From Robertkochia aurantiaca (GTDB lineage: Bacteria; Bacteroidota; Bacteroidia; Flavobacteriales; Flavobacteriaceae): 64,000 bases of DNA. The translations under genes were made by a program, and so were the position numbers. Positions 44,430 to 53,914 of the stretch are shown in pieces (positions within the stretch are counted from its first letter, which is position 1; each line of letters opens with the position of its first letter). A model generated the notes under the pieces. It saw only the letters and a list, made by a program, of their open reading frames with translations, did no database searches and was not told the DNA's origin. The DNA lies in the NCBI RefSeq assembly GCF_020166495.1, contig NZ_JAINZS010000002.1:62001-126000 (forward strand), written 5' to 3'.

Positions 44430-46877
44430 ATGAAGGTACTAAAGTTTGGCGGAACCTCGGTCGCCAACCATGAAAACATAAAAAAAGTCAAGGAGATCAT
44501 TTCATCTCCTTCCTATTCTGAAAAAAGAGTGGTGGTTGTCTCTGCTCTTGGCGGAGTAACCGATCAATTAATCGAAGCCTCTCACCTGGCTGCACTTCAG
44601 GACGAATCGTTCAGAACAGTACTGTCTGCACTGGAAGAACGCCACTTTTCTGTGATCAGGGAGCTGTTTCCAGCAAAAAATCAAAGCCCGGTAACCGGCT
44701 TTGTCAAAAAGGAATTCAATGTCCTGGAAACCCTGCTGGAAGGCGCCTTTCTGATCGGAGAGCTTACACCGAAATTAACCGACAAGATCGTTAGCTATGG
44801 GGAACTTCTGTCATCATTCATCATCGCCGAATATTTTAAGGAATCGGGGGTTGACTGCATTCGAAAAGACAGCCGGGACCTTATCATCACCGATGACAGA
44901 CACGAAAATGCGCGGGTAAATTTTGAAAAGACGAATATACTTTGTGAGAATTATTTCAGAACTGTCGGTTATGATGTTGTGGTTATACCCGGCTTCGTAG
45001 CTTCTTCTTCCGAAGGTCATACTACCACCCTGGGAAGAGGCGGATCTGATTACACAGCAGCTATAGTGGCCGGGGCCGTCAATGCCACCCAACTGGAAAT
45101 CTGGACAGACGTGAGCGGGATGTATACCGCAAACCCTAAACTGGTCAAACAAGCCAGAGCGATCCCGCTTATTTCTTATCAGGAAGCCATGGAACTCTCT
45201 CACTTCGGAGCTAAAGTACTTTACCCTCCCACCATTCAGCCTGTATTAAAAAGAAATATCCCTATCAGAATCTGCAATACCTTCGATCCGGAAAGTGAGG
45301 GTACCCTTATTAAACAACAGGCCAATGGTAATGAGAGACCGGTCAGGGGAATCAGCCACATCGAGAACATCTCCCTGATATCTCTTGAAGGAAGCGGCAT
45401 GGTCGGCATACCGGGGATTTCAAAAAGATTCTTTGAGGTACTGTCAGGAGCCGGTATAAGCGTGGTTATGATCACCCAGGCCTCATCTGAACATTCCATC
45501 TGTATCGCCGTGGCGAGCCCTGACGCCCAAAAGGCGAAGAACAGCCTTGATGACTCATTTGCCTATGAGATCGCTCTTGGAAAAATAAACCCTGCTACCG
45601 TAGAGAGCGATATGGCTATCCTGGCACTGGTAGGTGATAAGATGAAGAGTCACCAGGGTCTTAGCGGACGTATGTTCAGCAGTATGGGAAGAAATAATGT
45701 AAATATAAGAGCCATCGCACAGGGGGCTTCTGAACGTAATATCTCTGCGGTAATAATGAGAAATGACGTTAAAAAGGCTCTGAACACCCTGCACGAAGAG
45801 TTTTTTGAAGAACAGGTAAAGCAACTGAACCTCTTTGTTATTGGAGTTGGTAATGTCGGACGCAGATTCCTGGAGCAGATAAGAAATCAAAAGAGTTTCC
45901 TGAAAAAAGAAATGAAACTCAATGTTCGAATAACAGGCATCGCCAATTCCAAAAAGATGTTTTTCAGCGAATCAGGAATTTCACTGGAAAACTGGACTGA
46001 AAAATTAGAGCAGGGAGTTCCTATGAGCCTGGAGGCTTTCCATGAGAAAGTGCTGAGTATGAATCTCAGAAACAGCATTTTTGTCGATAATACAGCCACC
46101 GATAAAGTGGCAGCCACTTACGAAACCTATCTGAAGAACAGTATTGCAGTGGTAACCTGCAACAAAATAGCTGCATCCTCTTCTTTTGACCGCTACAAGA
46201 GATTAAAAGACCTCTCAAAAAGGTATAATGCGCCTTTCCTGTTCGAAACAAACGTGGGTGCAGGATTGCCTATAATCGACACCATAAAGAACCTGGTGGC
46301 TTCCGGTGACCGTATCAATGAAATACAGGCGGTTCTTTCCGGAAGTCTGAACTTTGTGTTCAATAATTTTAATGGAAAAAAACCCTTCCATGAGATCGTT
46401 GAGATTGCCATGGAAGAAGGATACACAGAACCCGATCCTAAAATTGATCTGAGTGGCATTGATGTTATGCGAAAGATCCTGATCCTGGCCCGGGAAAGTG
46501 GTTATTCAATGGAGTTGGAAGATATCAGAAGTAAGGATTTCCTGCCCGGGGCATGCATGAAAACCACAGATAATTCTTCTTTTTTTAAATGTCTTCAGGA
46601 GCATAAAGAGCATTTCGACCAACTGCTGGAGGAAGCTACGCAGGCCAGATGCCGGTTGAAATATGTCGCCACACTGAAAGACGGGCAGGCAGAAGCAGGC
46701 CTTCAGCAGGTACCTTCAGACCACCCCTTTTACAACCTGGAAGGGAAAGACAATATCGTATTGCTGTATACAGAAAGATACAAAGAACAACCCCTGCTTA
46801 TTAAGGGTGCCGGTGCAGGAGCCGATGTCACTGCCTCAGGATTGTTTGCCGACATTATCAGAATAGGAAACTATTAG
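44430..46877 (+). CDS. thrA: Bifunctional aspartate kinase/homoserine dehydrogenase I
   Basis: An 815-residue enzyme for the first and third steps from aspartate to threonine. The kinase domain (1-285) begins with MKVLKFGGTSVA and has LGRGGSDYTAAI and the DVSGMYTANPK motif. Two ACT-type regulatory segments (about 310-455) include SLEGSGMVGIPGISKRFFEVL. The homoserine dehydrogenase NAD-binding domain starts near 468 (VIGVGNVGRRFL). The catalytic region includes CNKIAASSSFDRYKRL and NVGAGLPIIDTIKNL. Threonine feedback through the ACT domains is expected for the family. It is first in thrABC, 3 bp before thrB. Confidence 0.96.
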   Translation: MKVLKFGGTSVANHENIKKVKEIISSPSYSEKRVVVVSALGGVTDQLIEASHLAALQDESFRTVLSALEERHFSVIRELFPAKNQSPVTGFVKKEFNVLETLLEGAFLIGELTPKLTDKIVSYGELLSSFIIAEYFKESGVDCIRKDSRDLIITDDRHENARVNFEKTNILCENYFRTVGYDVVVIPGFVASSSEGHTTTLGRGGSDYTAAIVAGAVNATQLEIWTDVSGMYTANPKLVKQARAIPLISYQEAMELSHFGAKVLYPPTIQPVLKRNIPIRICNTFDPESEGTLIKQQANGNERPVRGISHIENISLISLEGSGMVGIPGISKRFFEVLSGAGISVVMITQASSEHSICIAVASPDAQKAKNSLDDSFAYEIALGKINPATVESDMAILALVGDKMKSHQGLSGRMFSSMGRNNVNIRAIAQGASERNISAVIMRNDVKKALNTLHEEFFEEQVKQLNLFVIGVGNVGRRFLEQIRNQKSFLKKEMKLNVRITGIANSKKMFFSESGISLENWTEKLEQGVPMSLEAFHEKVLSMNLRNSIFVDNTATDKVAATYETYLKNSIAVVTCNKIAASSSFDRYKRLKDLSKRYNAPFLFETNVGAGLPIIDTIKNLVASGDRINEIQAVLSGSLNFVFNNFNGKKPFHEIVEIAMEEGYTEPDPKIDLSGIDVMRKILILARESGYSMELEDIRSKDFLPGACMKTTDNSSFFKCLQEHKEHFDQLLEEATQARCRLKYVATLKDGQAEAGLQQVPSDHPFYNLEGKDNIVLLYTERYKEQPLLIKGAGAGADVTASGLFADIIRIGNY

Positions 46878-46880
46878 ATC

Positions 46881-47801
46881 ATGGAGAAAATCAACATATT
46901 TTGTCCGGCAACTATTGCCAATGTGTCCTGCGGTTTTGATGTTCTGGGACTTTGTCTGGAACAGGTGGGAGATATTATGACCATAAGCAAAAGCTCTGAG
47001 CCGGGAATCCGGATAAAGCGGATAAGCGGACAAGACCTGCCGTTACAGCCGGATCGGAATGTAGCAGGTATTGCAGCAATGGCCTTATTGGAATGCACAG
47101 GATCTGAACAGGGATTTGAGATCGAGATCGAAAAGCGTATAAAACCCGGAAGCGGTATTGGCAGCAGTGCCGCCAGTGCTGCAGGAGCGGTATTTGGCAT
47201 CAATTCCCTGTTGGGGTCTCCCTTCAGCACCAGCGAATTAATACCCTTTGCCATGAAAGGTGAAGAACTGGCCAGCGGTGTGCCACATGCCGACAATGTG
47301 GCACCTGCTTTACTGGGGGGCTTCAGCCTTGTAAGAAGCTACGATCCGCTCGATGTTATCACACTCCCGGTACCTGATGATCTTTATGTAACGGTAATTC
47401 ACCCGCAGATCGAATTGAAAACAGCCGATTCCAGGGCAGTACTGAAAAAGACCGTTCCCCTCTCACATGCTATTCGGCAATGGGGTAACCTGGCGGGACT
47501 GGTCAGCGGACTTTATGAAAATGACTACGATCGCATTGCAGCTTCTCTTCAGGACGTGATCATCGAACCGCTCAGAGGTCCGCTTATTCCCGGATTTTCT
47601 GAATTGAAACAGATCGCCTCCGAAGGCGGTGCCCTGGGCAGCGGGATATCGGGATCAGGACCTTCGGTTTTTGCCCTGTCCCGGGGAAAGAAAACTGCGC
47701 AGGCGGTCGCTGAACTAATGAATGTGTTTTACCGTAAGCTCGATGTGGCTTTTGAAATTCACGTATCAGCCATTTCGGCCAAAGGAACCCATATTATCTA
47801 A
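46881..47801 (+). CDS. thrB: Homoserine kinase
   Basis: A 306-residue GHMP kinase that phosphorylates homoserine for threonine synthase. It has the N-terminal PATIANVSCGFDVLGLCLE, the ATP-binding loop KPGSGIGSSAASAAGAVFGINSLLG and the C-terminal GGALGSGISGSGPSVFAL. It starts 3 bp after the thrA stop, and its stop is 19 bp before the thrC start, so the three genes form a tight operon. Confidence 0.95.
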   Translation: MEKINIFCPATIANVSCGFDVLGLCLEQVGDIMTISKSSEPGIRIKRISGQDLPLQPDRNVAGIAAMALLECTGSEQGFEIEIEKRIKPGSGIGSSAASAAGAVFGINSLLGSPFSTSELIPFAMKGEELASGVPHADNVAPALLGGFSLVRSYDPLDVITLPVPDDLYVTVIHPQIELKTADSRAVLKKTVPLSHAIRQWGNLAGLVSGLYENDYDRIAASLQDVIIEPLRGPLIPGFSELKQIASEGGALGSGISGSGPSVFALSRGKKTAQAVAELMNVFYRKLDVAFEIHVSAISAKGTHII

Positions 47802-47820
47802 TCAAGAATTCAATTACACT

Positions 47821-49122
47821 ATGCGATATTTCAGCCTGAATCAAAAGAACAACAGCGACAAGCCTACAGTTAGTTTTCAAACAGCTGTAAAACAAAGCCT
47901 TGCTCCTGACAAGGGCCTTTATTACCCCCTGTCTGTGCCCCGTCTTCCAGACAGCGTGCTGAGAGAGATGGAATCGATGACCAAAACAGAAATCGCTTTG
48001 CATCTGATGGCCCCATATGTGGAAGAAGACATCCCACAGGAGGAATTACAGAAAATAGTTTCAGAGACGGTCGACTTTGATTTCCCCCTGGTCAGGGTCT
48101 CTGAAAACATTTACTCGCTCGAACTCTTTCACGGGCCTACCATGGCCTTCAAAGATGTAGGGGCCCGATTTATGGCCAGGTGTCTGGGATATTTCAACCG
48201 TAAGAAACCTGAGGAAAAAACTCGTGTGCTTGTTGCCACCTCAGGAGATACCGGAGGTGCAGTCGCAAACGGGTTTCTCAATGTGGAAGGGGTTGAGGTC
48301 ATTATACTCTACCCTAAAGGCAAAGTCAGCGATATTCAGCAACGTCAATTAACCACCCTTGGGCATAATATCACAGCCCTCGAGGTAGATGGTGTTTTCG
48401 ATGATTGTCAGGACATGGTCAAAAAGGCTTTTGTAGATTCAGATTTGAACCACCTCAATCTTACTTCTGCGAACTCGATCAATGTAGCCCGATGGTTGCC
48501 GCAAATGATCTATTACTTTTACGCATGGCAAGAGGCAAAAAAACACGATATCCCTCTGCACATAGCTGTTCCCAGTGGAAATTTCGGAAACATCTGTGCC
48601 GGCATGGTCGCCTGGAAGATGGGATTGCCGGCAGAACATTTCGTCGCAGCGACCAATGTCAATGACACCGTACCACGTTTTATGGAAACCGGAGACTATG
48701 CTCCTAAGCCTTCGACTCAAACCATCTCGAACGCCATGGATGTGGGTAACCCAAGCAACTTTATACGCATTCTGAACCTTACAGAGAACAAGGAATCTCT
48801 GGAACAGATATTCTCGTCTTACAGCTTTTCAGATGCAGCCACCAAAGCCACCATGAAATCGGTCTACGAGGCTCACGGTTACGTACTCGACCCTCATGGA
48901 GCCGTAGGGTACCTCGGACTTACCCGTTGGTTGAAATCACAAAATAAACAAGGAGGTGTTTTTCTGGAAACAGCACATCCTGTAAAGTTTAAAGATATTG
49001 TGGAAAAAGAACTGGGGATCATCATTGAGATCCCCCCTCAGATCATGCAGCTGATGCATCGTGAGAAAAAATATCAGCAAGTTCACAGCTATTCTGATCT
49101 GAAAGAATTCCTGCTTGATTGA
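47821..49122 (+). CDS. thrC: Threonine synthase
   Basis: A 433-residue PLP enzyme starting MRYFSLNQKNNSDKPTVSF; the frame is open into thrB, and 47821 is the natural start. The PLP Lys is in ELFHGPTMAFKDVGARF, and VATSGDTGGAVANGF binds the cofactor phosphate. It has the Bacteroidota/proteobacterial type 2 layout. It converts O-phosphohomoserine to threonine and is the last gene of thrABC, followed by a strong terminator. Confidence 0.96.
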   Translation: MRYFSLNQKNNSDKPTVSFQTAVKQSLAPDKGLYYPLSVPRLPDSVLREMESMTKTEIALHLMAPYVEEDIPQEELQKIVSETVDFDFPLVRVSENIYSLELFHGPTMAFKDVGARFMARCLGYFNRKKPEEKTRVLVATSGDTGGAVANGFLNVEGVEVIILYPKGKVSDIQQRQLTTLGHNITALEVDGVFDDCQDMVKKAFVDSDLNHLNLTSANSINVARWLPQMIYYFYAWQEAKKHDIPLHIAVPSGNFGNICAGMVAWKMGLPAEHFVAATNVNDTVPRFMETGDYAPKPSTQTISNAMDVGNPSNFIRILNLTENKESLEQIFSSYSFSDAATKATMKSVYEAHGYVLDPHGAVGYLGLTRWLKSQNKQGGVFLETAHPVKFKDIVEKELGIIIEIPPQIMQLMHREKKYQQVHSYSDLKEFLLD

Positions 49123-49129
49123 CGGGTTT

Positions 49130-49160
49130 AAAAAAGGCTTCTGCAAAAGAAGCCTTTTTT
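49130..49160 (+). terminator. Terminator of the threonine operon
   Basis: The 13-bp stem AAAAAAGGCTTCT/AGAAGCCTTTTTT with loop GCAAA (49143-49147) starts 8 bp after the thrC stop. Confidence 0.92.
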
Positions 49161-49175
49161 ATTAGTGCCGAATTC

Positions 49176-49206
49176 TTTAATACTCCTGATAATTTGAATA
49201 ATTTTG
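49176..49206 (+). promoter_or_regulatory. Candidate promoter for gcvT
   Basis: TTTA (49176-49179) is followed after 19 nt by TAATTTTG (49199-49206), an exact TAnnTTTG. The gcvT ATG is 24 bp downstream. Confidence 0.6.
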
Positions 49207-49230
49207 ACCAACTTTTTAAAAAGCAGGAAA

Positions 49231-50316
49231 ATGAAGCATACCGCGCTAACGCAAAAGCATATCGAATTAGGTGCGAAAATGGTGCCTTTTGCAGGCTATC
49301 AGATGCCCGTACAATACGAAGGAGTTAACATCGAACATGAAACTGTTCGGGAGAAACTGGGTGTATTTGATGTGAGTCACATGGGTGAATTTCTCATCAG
49401 TGGCCCCAGGGCGCTCGATCTGATTCAGAAGATAAGCAGCAATGATGCTGAAAAGCTTACCGTTGGCCGGGCACAATACAGCTGCATGCCCAATGACAAG
49501 GGAGGAATCGTTGACGACCTGATCATTTACAGGATCAAAGATGAAGAATACCTGTTGGTGGTTAACGCGGCAAATATCGAAAAAGACTGGAACTGGATCC
49601 AGCAACATAACAAAGATATCAAAGCTTCGATCCGGGATATTTCCGAAGATTATTCGTTGCTCGCCATTCAAGGCCCAAAAGCGGTGGAAGCCATGCAATC
49701 GCTTACCCCGGTAGATCTTTCAGAGATAAAGTTCTACAATTTCGTAGTAGGAGAATTTGCCGGCATCCCTCACGTGATCATTTCAGCCACCGGTTATACC
49801 GGAAGTGGCGGATTCGAGATCTATTGCAAAAATACAGAGGTACAACAGGTGTGGGACAAAGTTCTCGAAGCGGGGAAGGATTTCGGTATCAAGCCTATAG
49901 GCCTGGCTGCCAGGGACACCTTGCGACTTGAAATGGGTTATTGCCTGTATGGAAATGACATCGACGAAACAACATCACCGATAGAGGCCGGACTGGGATG
50001 GATCACGAAATTCACCAAGGATTTCGTCAATTCAGAAGCTCTTAAAAAGGAAAAAGAAAACGGACCTGAACGAAAACTGATCGCTTTCGAAATGACCGAA
50101 AGAGGCATCCCGAGAAAAGGCTATGCATTGCTCGACAGCGATGGTAATGAGATCGGTGAGGTTACCAGTGGAACCATGTCTCCATCGTTGGGTAAGGGAA
50201 TCGGACTCGGGTACGTGAAAACCGAATTCGCCGGGGCAGGCACGCAGATCAAAGTAAAGATCAGGAAGAACGAGATCGCAGCAGAAATCGTTAAATTACC
50301 ATTCTACAAACAATAA
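49231..50316 (+). CDS. gcvT: Aminomethyltransferase, glycine cleavage T protein
   Basis: A 361-residue protein starting [20 protein letters not shown]; an open frame to 49204 is not needed. It has the folate-binding pattern of Gcv[62 protein letters not shown] and the C-terminal [19 protein letters not shown]. It moves the aminomethyl group from H protein to tetrahydrofolate. No other gcv gene is in the window. Confidence 0.95.
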   Translation: MKHTALTQKHIELGAKMVPFAGYQMPVQYEGVNIEHETVREKLGVFDVSHMGEFLISGPRALDLIQKISSNDAEKLTVGRAQYSCMPNDKGGIVDDLIIYRIKDEEYLLVVNAANIEKDWNWIQQHNKDIKASIRDISEDYSLLAIQGPKAVEAMQSLTPVDLSEIKFYNFVVGEFAGIPHVIISATGYTGSGGFEIYCKNTEVQQVWDKVLEAGKDFGIKPIGLAARDTLRLEMGYCLYGNDIDETTSPIEAGLGWITKFTKDFVNSEALKKEKENGPERKLIAFEMTERGIPRKGYALLDSDGNEIGEVTSGTMSPSLGKGIGLGYVKTEFAGAGTQIKVKIRKNEIAAEIVKLPFYKQ

Positions 50317-50367
50317 TCGCCTGCTGCGGCGGTTAATTCTATTTACAACCCTTGAAAAAGTATTTTA

Positions 50368-51180
50368 TTGAACCGGATTTTGATCTTAGGCGCCAGCGGA
50401 TTTATAGGAGGAGCTCTCTACAGGGAGCTCTGTCACTATTTTGACACCTATGGCACCTATCATACCGGTTCAATATATACCGATAACCAGCACTTCTTTC
50501 ACTTTGACATGGAACAGGACGATATTTACAGCGTTCTGATCAAGGTACGGCCCCATATCATCATTTCTGCTGTTAGAGGAGACTTTGAAGCGCAGACAGA
50601 GACCCATGCCTTGCTTACCGAATACTGTCAAACCACCAGAAGCAAGATCATTTTTCTATCATCGGCCAACGTCTTCGACGCCTTCAGCAATTACCCTTCT
50701 TACGAATATGATAAAACGCTCTCGATGAGCCGATTCGGAAAATTAAAGATCCGCCTGGAGAACATGTGTATGAAACTTCCCGAGAAACAATATGTTATAG
50801 CGAGACTTCCTATGGTATTCGGGGCACATTCACCAAGAATCAAAGAACTTAAATACTTTCTGGAGTCAAAGGTAGCCTATGAGGTATTTCCTGACCTGGT
50901 AATGAATGTTAGCAGTGCTGACCAGGTTAGCAGGCAGCTGCACTATATTATCAACAGAAAACGTCATGGTATTTACCACCTGGGCAGTACCGATCTCATT
51001 CACCACGACGAATTCATCAGGGAAGTCTGCGAACGTCTGGAGTTTTCGAATCCGCTGTTCAAAAACGTTTACACTTCGAATTTTGATCGTTTCCTGGCGG
51101 TACTTCCTAAAGACAACAAACTACCCAAACACCTTTTATATACCCACCACGACATCCTGGAAGAAATTCACCCTGCTTAA
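50368..51180 (+). CDS. RmlD-like SDR epimerase/reductase with TTG start
   Basis: A 270-residue extended-SDR protein. The nucleotide-binding motif GASGFIGG begins at residue 8 (NRILILGASGFIGGALY), so the only sensible start is the TTG at 50368. IISAVRGDF and SSANVFDAFSNYPSYEYDK follow the RmlD/epimerase pattern. The usual catalytic YxxxK is replaced by FGKLK (SRFGKLKIRLE), so either the Tyr is supplied elsewhere or activity is changed. It would act on a nucleotide sugar or similar; the substrate is unknown. A pterin dehydratase gene follows 42 bp downstream. Confidence 0.75.
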   Translation: MNRILILGASGFIGGALYRELCHYFDTYGTYHTGSIYTDNQHFFHFDMEQDDIYSVLIKVRPHIIISAVRGDFEAQTETHALLTEYCQTTRSKIIFLSSANVFDAFSNYPSYEYDKTLSMSRFGKLKIRLENMCMKLPEKQYVIARLPMVFGAHSPRIKELKYFLESKVAYEVFPDLVMNVSSADQVSRQLHYIINRKRHGIYHLGSTDLIHHDEFIREVCERLEFSNPLFKNVYTSNFDRFLAVLPKDNKLPKHLLYTHHDILEEIHPA

Positions 51181-51222
51181 TCTTTATTTACTTATATTTA
51201 AGAAAACAGAAAAAACCAACCT

Positions 51223-51510
51223 ATGGAAAAATTAAGCGAAAAGCAGATCAACGAGAGACTCGAGGGTCTTGATTACTGGGACTACAGCGATGGTGTTCTT
51301 GTCACTTCACTTGACTTCAAGAATTTTACAGATGCCTTCTCCATGATGACTCGTATAGCTTTTGAAGCCGAAGCCCAGCAGCATCACCCAGACTGGAGCA
51401 ATGTCTACAACAACCTCACTATCAGACTCAATACTCACGACGCAGATGGCATCACGGAAAAAGACTTCAAACTGGCGAAGACCATCGAAGATATAATCAA
51501 AGGAGAATAA
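51223..51510 (+). CDS. 4a-hydroxytetrahydrobiopterin dehydratase
   Basis: A 95-residue pterin-4a-carbinolamine dehydratase. The active-site block AEAQQHHPDWSNVYNNLTIRLNTHDADGITEKD carries the conserved His-His-Pro-x-Trp and later His. It recycles the pterin cofactor used by aromatic amino acid hydroxylases. No hydroxylase lies near, so its partner here is not shown by context. Confidence 0.93.
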   Translation: MEKLSEKQINERLEGLDYWDYSDGVLVTSLDFKNFTDAFSMMTRIAFEAEAQQHHPDWSNVYNNLTIRLNTHDADGITEKDFKLAKTIEDIIKGE

Positions 51511-51565
51511 TCCACATTTTTTATTTTTTGATATTTTTGCCCATAAACTGAAAGGATAATTTTTT

Positions 51566-52288
51566 ATGGGAAGAGCTTTTGAATTCCGTAAGGAAAGAAA
51601 AATGAAGAGGTGGGCCAGTATGGCCAAAACCTTCACCAGGCTGGGGAAAGATATCGTAATGGCTGTTAAAGAGGGCGGTCCTGACCCTGATACCAATGCC
51701 AAGCTCAGAGCTGTTATCCAGAACGCCAAGGCGGCTAATATGCCCAAAGACAATATCGAGAGGGCAATTAAAAGAGCGACCGATAAAAACACCGAAGATT
51801 ACAAGGAAGTGTTGTTTGAGGGATATGCCCCTCACGGAATTGCCATCCTGATAGAAACCGCAACAGATAACAACAATCGTACGGTAGCCAATATCAGGAG
51901 TTATTTCAATAAGTGTAACGGGAGTCTTGGAACCAGCGGTTCAGTGGAATTCATGTTCGATCATACCTGCAATTTCAGAATCAACCCGGAAGGAATCGAC
52001 CCGGAAGAGCTGGAGCTGGAATTAATCGATTTTGGTGCAGAAGAAGTATTCGTTGACGAAGATGGTATTCTCATCTACGCGCCATTTGAAAGTTTCGGTC
52101 CCATTCAGAACGAACTCGAGAACCGCGACATAGAGATCCTCTCTTCCGGCTTTGAACGAATCCCTCAGGTGACCAAAGAGCTAAGTAAAGAAGAGGAACA
52201 GGAAGTAGAAAAACTTCTGGAGAAAATCGAAGAAGACGATGACGTTCAAAACGTGTATCACACCATGAAATCTTCAGGAGAGGATTAA
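51566..52288 (+). CDS. YebC/PmpR-TACO1 family protein
   Basis: A 240-residue protein with the family start MGRAFEFRKERKMKRWASMAKTFTRLGKDI, then GPDPDTNAKLRAVIQNAKAANMPKDNIERAIKRA and YEGYAPHG-like EVLFEGYAPHGIAILIETATDN. Members have been reported as DNA-binding regulators and, as for TACO1 and some YebC proteins, as translation factors that relieve ribosome stalling. It overlaps the PlsC-like gene by 4 bp, tail to tail. Confidence 0.95.
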   Translation: MGRAFEFRKERKMKRWASMAKTFTRLGKDIVMAVKEGGPDPDTNAKLRAVIQNAKAANMPKDNIERAIKRATDKNTEDYKEVLFEGYAPHGIAILIETATDNNNRTVANIRSYFNKCNGSLGTSGSVEFMFDHTCNFRINPEGIDPEELELELIDFGAEEVFVDEDGILIYAPFESFGPIQNELENRDIEILSSGFERIPQVTKELSKEEEQEVEKLLEKIEEDDDVQNVYHTMKSSGED

Positions 52289-52833
52289 GAAGGATCGAAA
52301 GAATTGGCTGCCACCTTACCCTTTACCCCTTTAAAAAAGGAATACATATATTGAAAATCAGCCTCCTGGTCATCTGTTGGATGAAAAGGCTCTGATATTT
52401 TAATGGTGCGTTTTCCGAAATCGAAGGCAACCATTACTATCGGCACACCCGCACCTTTGGCGATATGGTAGAACCCGGTTTTCCAGGTATCTACCTTCTT
52501 ACGGGTACCTTCCGGAGCCAGGGTAAGTCTGAATTCATCTTTTTCATTGAAAATATCGACCACGGCATCGACCATATTCGAACGTTTTGCACGGTCTACG
52601 GGGACGCCGCCGGTCATTCTGAAGTACCACCCCATGGGTGGTTTGAACAACTCCTTCTTCCCTACATAATTGATATCAATACCGGCTATATTCCTCAGGA
52701 GCAACCCGATATAAAAGTCATGCCAGCTCGTATGAGGAACAGCTATGATCACATACTTTTTCAGGTCAGGAAAAGAACCCTCGATTTTCCATCCCATCAT
52801 GGTAAAGAATATGAACTTCGACAGGCTTCGCAT
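52285..52833 (-). CDS. PlsC-like acyltransferase, last gene of the Kdo operon
   Basis: A 182-residue membrane-associated acyltransferase. Motif I is AVPHTSWHDFYIGLL (HxxxxD type), motif II FRMTGGVPVDR and motif III LAPEGTRKK. The later IVMVAFDFGKRTIKISEPF also fits the family. It is short but complete for the small 1-acylglycerol-3-phosphate acyltransferase-like group. It starts 1 bp after the kdnB stop, so it belongs to the overlapping operon that begins with kdsB. An acyl transfer to a lipid A-related or glycerolipid acceptor is possible; the substrate is not shown. Confidence 0.85.
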   Translation of the reverse strand: MRSLSKFIFFTMMGWKIEGSFPDLKKYVIIAVPHTSWHDFYIGLLLRNIAGIDINYVGKKELFKPPMGWYFRMTGGVPVDRAKRSNMVDAVVDIFNEKDEFRLTLAPEGTRKKVDTWKTGFYHIAKGAGVPIVMVAFDFGKRTIKISEPFHPTDDQEADFQYMYSFFKGVKGKVAANSFDPS

Positions 52834-52834
52834 A

Positions 52835-53914
52835 TTACATCTTTTCGTAAAGTTCCCGCAGTTTTTCAGGTCCTATTTTTTGCTTCCAGTCACTGCCTAG
52901 TGCATTATCCCACAAGGGTTCCATGCCCAGAGATACCTCTATCATCGTATTAAATTCTTCATCGGTGAGGTTACTGCAAAGTCCTGCAGGCAATTCAATT
53001 TCGTGCTTCTCCTTCATCTTTCTGAACATCTTCACACCCTCGGGATAATATTCTTCCAACTGATCGAAAACCACACAATTACCCAGACCATGTTTGGTGC
53101 CCAACAGATAAGACAGTCCGTAACTCATAGCGTGAGCCACCCCTACCTGTGAATATGCAATGCTCATCCCCCCATGCCATGAAGCCATCATAAGCTTATC
53201 CTGAGCCTCTTCTTCCTTAAGCGCTTCACCCAGAAAGACCTGTTTACAAAGGTCCAGCGACTTCTCACCATAGCTTTCACTGAATGCATTGAGATAATGA
53301 CCATTGAGAGACTCAATACAGTGTATATAACAATCCATCCCGGTAAAAAACCACTGGTTTTTAGGGACATCTTTCGTGAGCTCAGGATCGAGCACCACCT
53401 GATCAAAGGGAGTGAAATCTGAATTGATACCGAGCTTCTTCTCAGGCCCTGTAAGAACGGTGGTTCTTGACACTTCAGCACCTGTACCGCTCAGGGTAGG
53501 TATACCAACATGGTAGACCGCAGGTCTTTTTACCAGGTCCCAGCCCTGGTAATCTTCCGCCTTCCCTTTATTGTTGAGCATAATGGCCACCGCTTTCGCC
53601 ATATCCATCACGGTACCACCTCCGATACCTATGACACCCGATGGTGCTTCATGAATGGTTCTTATATAAGCGACCAGCTGATCGACCTGTTCTGTTTTAG
53701 GTTCCTCTTCGGTAGGAATAAATATTATCTGGTCTCTGAACATGACCGGAACTCTCGACATCAGCCATTGATTATCTTCAAATACATCGTCAATCAAATA
53801 AATGAAGGGGGCTTCACTGTTCTTTCGCCTGGGGAGTAAAATCTCATGCAGCTGGTCGAAACTTCCCCGACCAAAGACCACTCGCGGCACCATAGGAAAA
53901 TTCTTATACTTCAT
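52835..53914 (-). CDS. kdnB: 3-deoxy-D-manno-octulosonate 8-oxidase
   Basis: A 359-residue Fe-dependent alcohol dehydrogenase. The ATG at 53914 gives MKYKNFPMVPRVVFGRGSFDQL; the frame is open upstream to 54034 inside the next gene. The cofactor loop is GVIGIGGGTVMDMAK. The metal set is visible as TGMDCYIHCIESL (Asp and His) and GVAHAMSYGLSYLLGTKHGLGN (two His). The GMDCYIHC...FSESYGEKSLDLCKQVFL run closely matches the Shewanella KdnB sequence as I recall it. KdnB oxidises C8 of Kdo so that KdnA can add an amino group. Its TAATG-type overlap with the upstream gene, and kdsB in the same operon, fit that role. Confidence 0.85.
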   Translation of the reverse strand: MKYKNFPMVPRVVFGRGSFDQLHEILLPRRKNSEAPFIYLIDDVFEDNQWLMSRVPVMFRDQIIFIPTEEEPKTEQVDQLVAYIRTIHEAPSGVIGIGGGTVMDMAKAVAIMLNNKGKAEDYQGWDLVKRPAVYHVGIPTLSGTGAEVSRTTVLTGPEKKLGINSDFTPFDQVVLDPELTKDVPKNQWFFTGMDCYIHCIESLNGHYLNAFSESYGEKSLDLCKQVFLGEALKEEEAQDKLMMASWHGGMSIAYSQVGVAHAMSYGLSYLLGTKHGLGNCVVFDQLEEYYPEGVKMFRKMKEKHEIELPAGLCSNLTDEEFNTMIEVSLGMEPLWDNALGSDWKQKIGPEKLRELYEKM

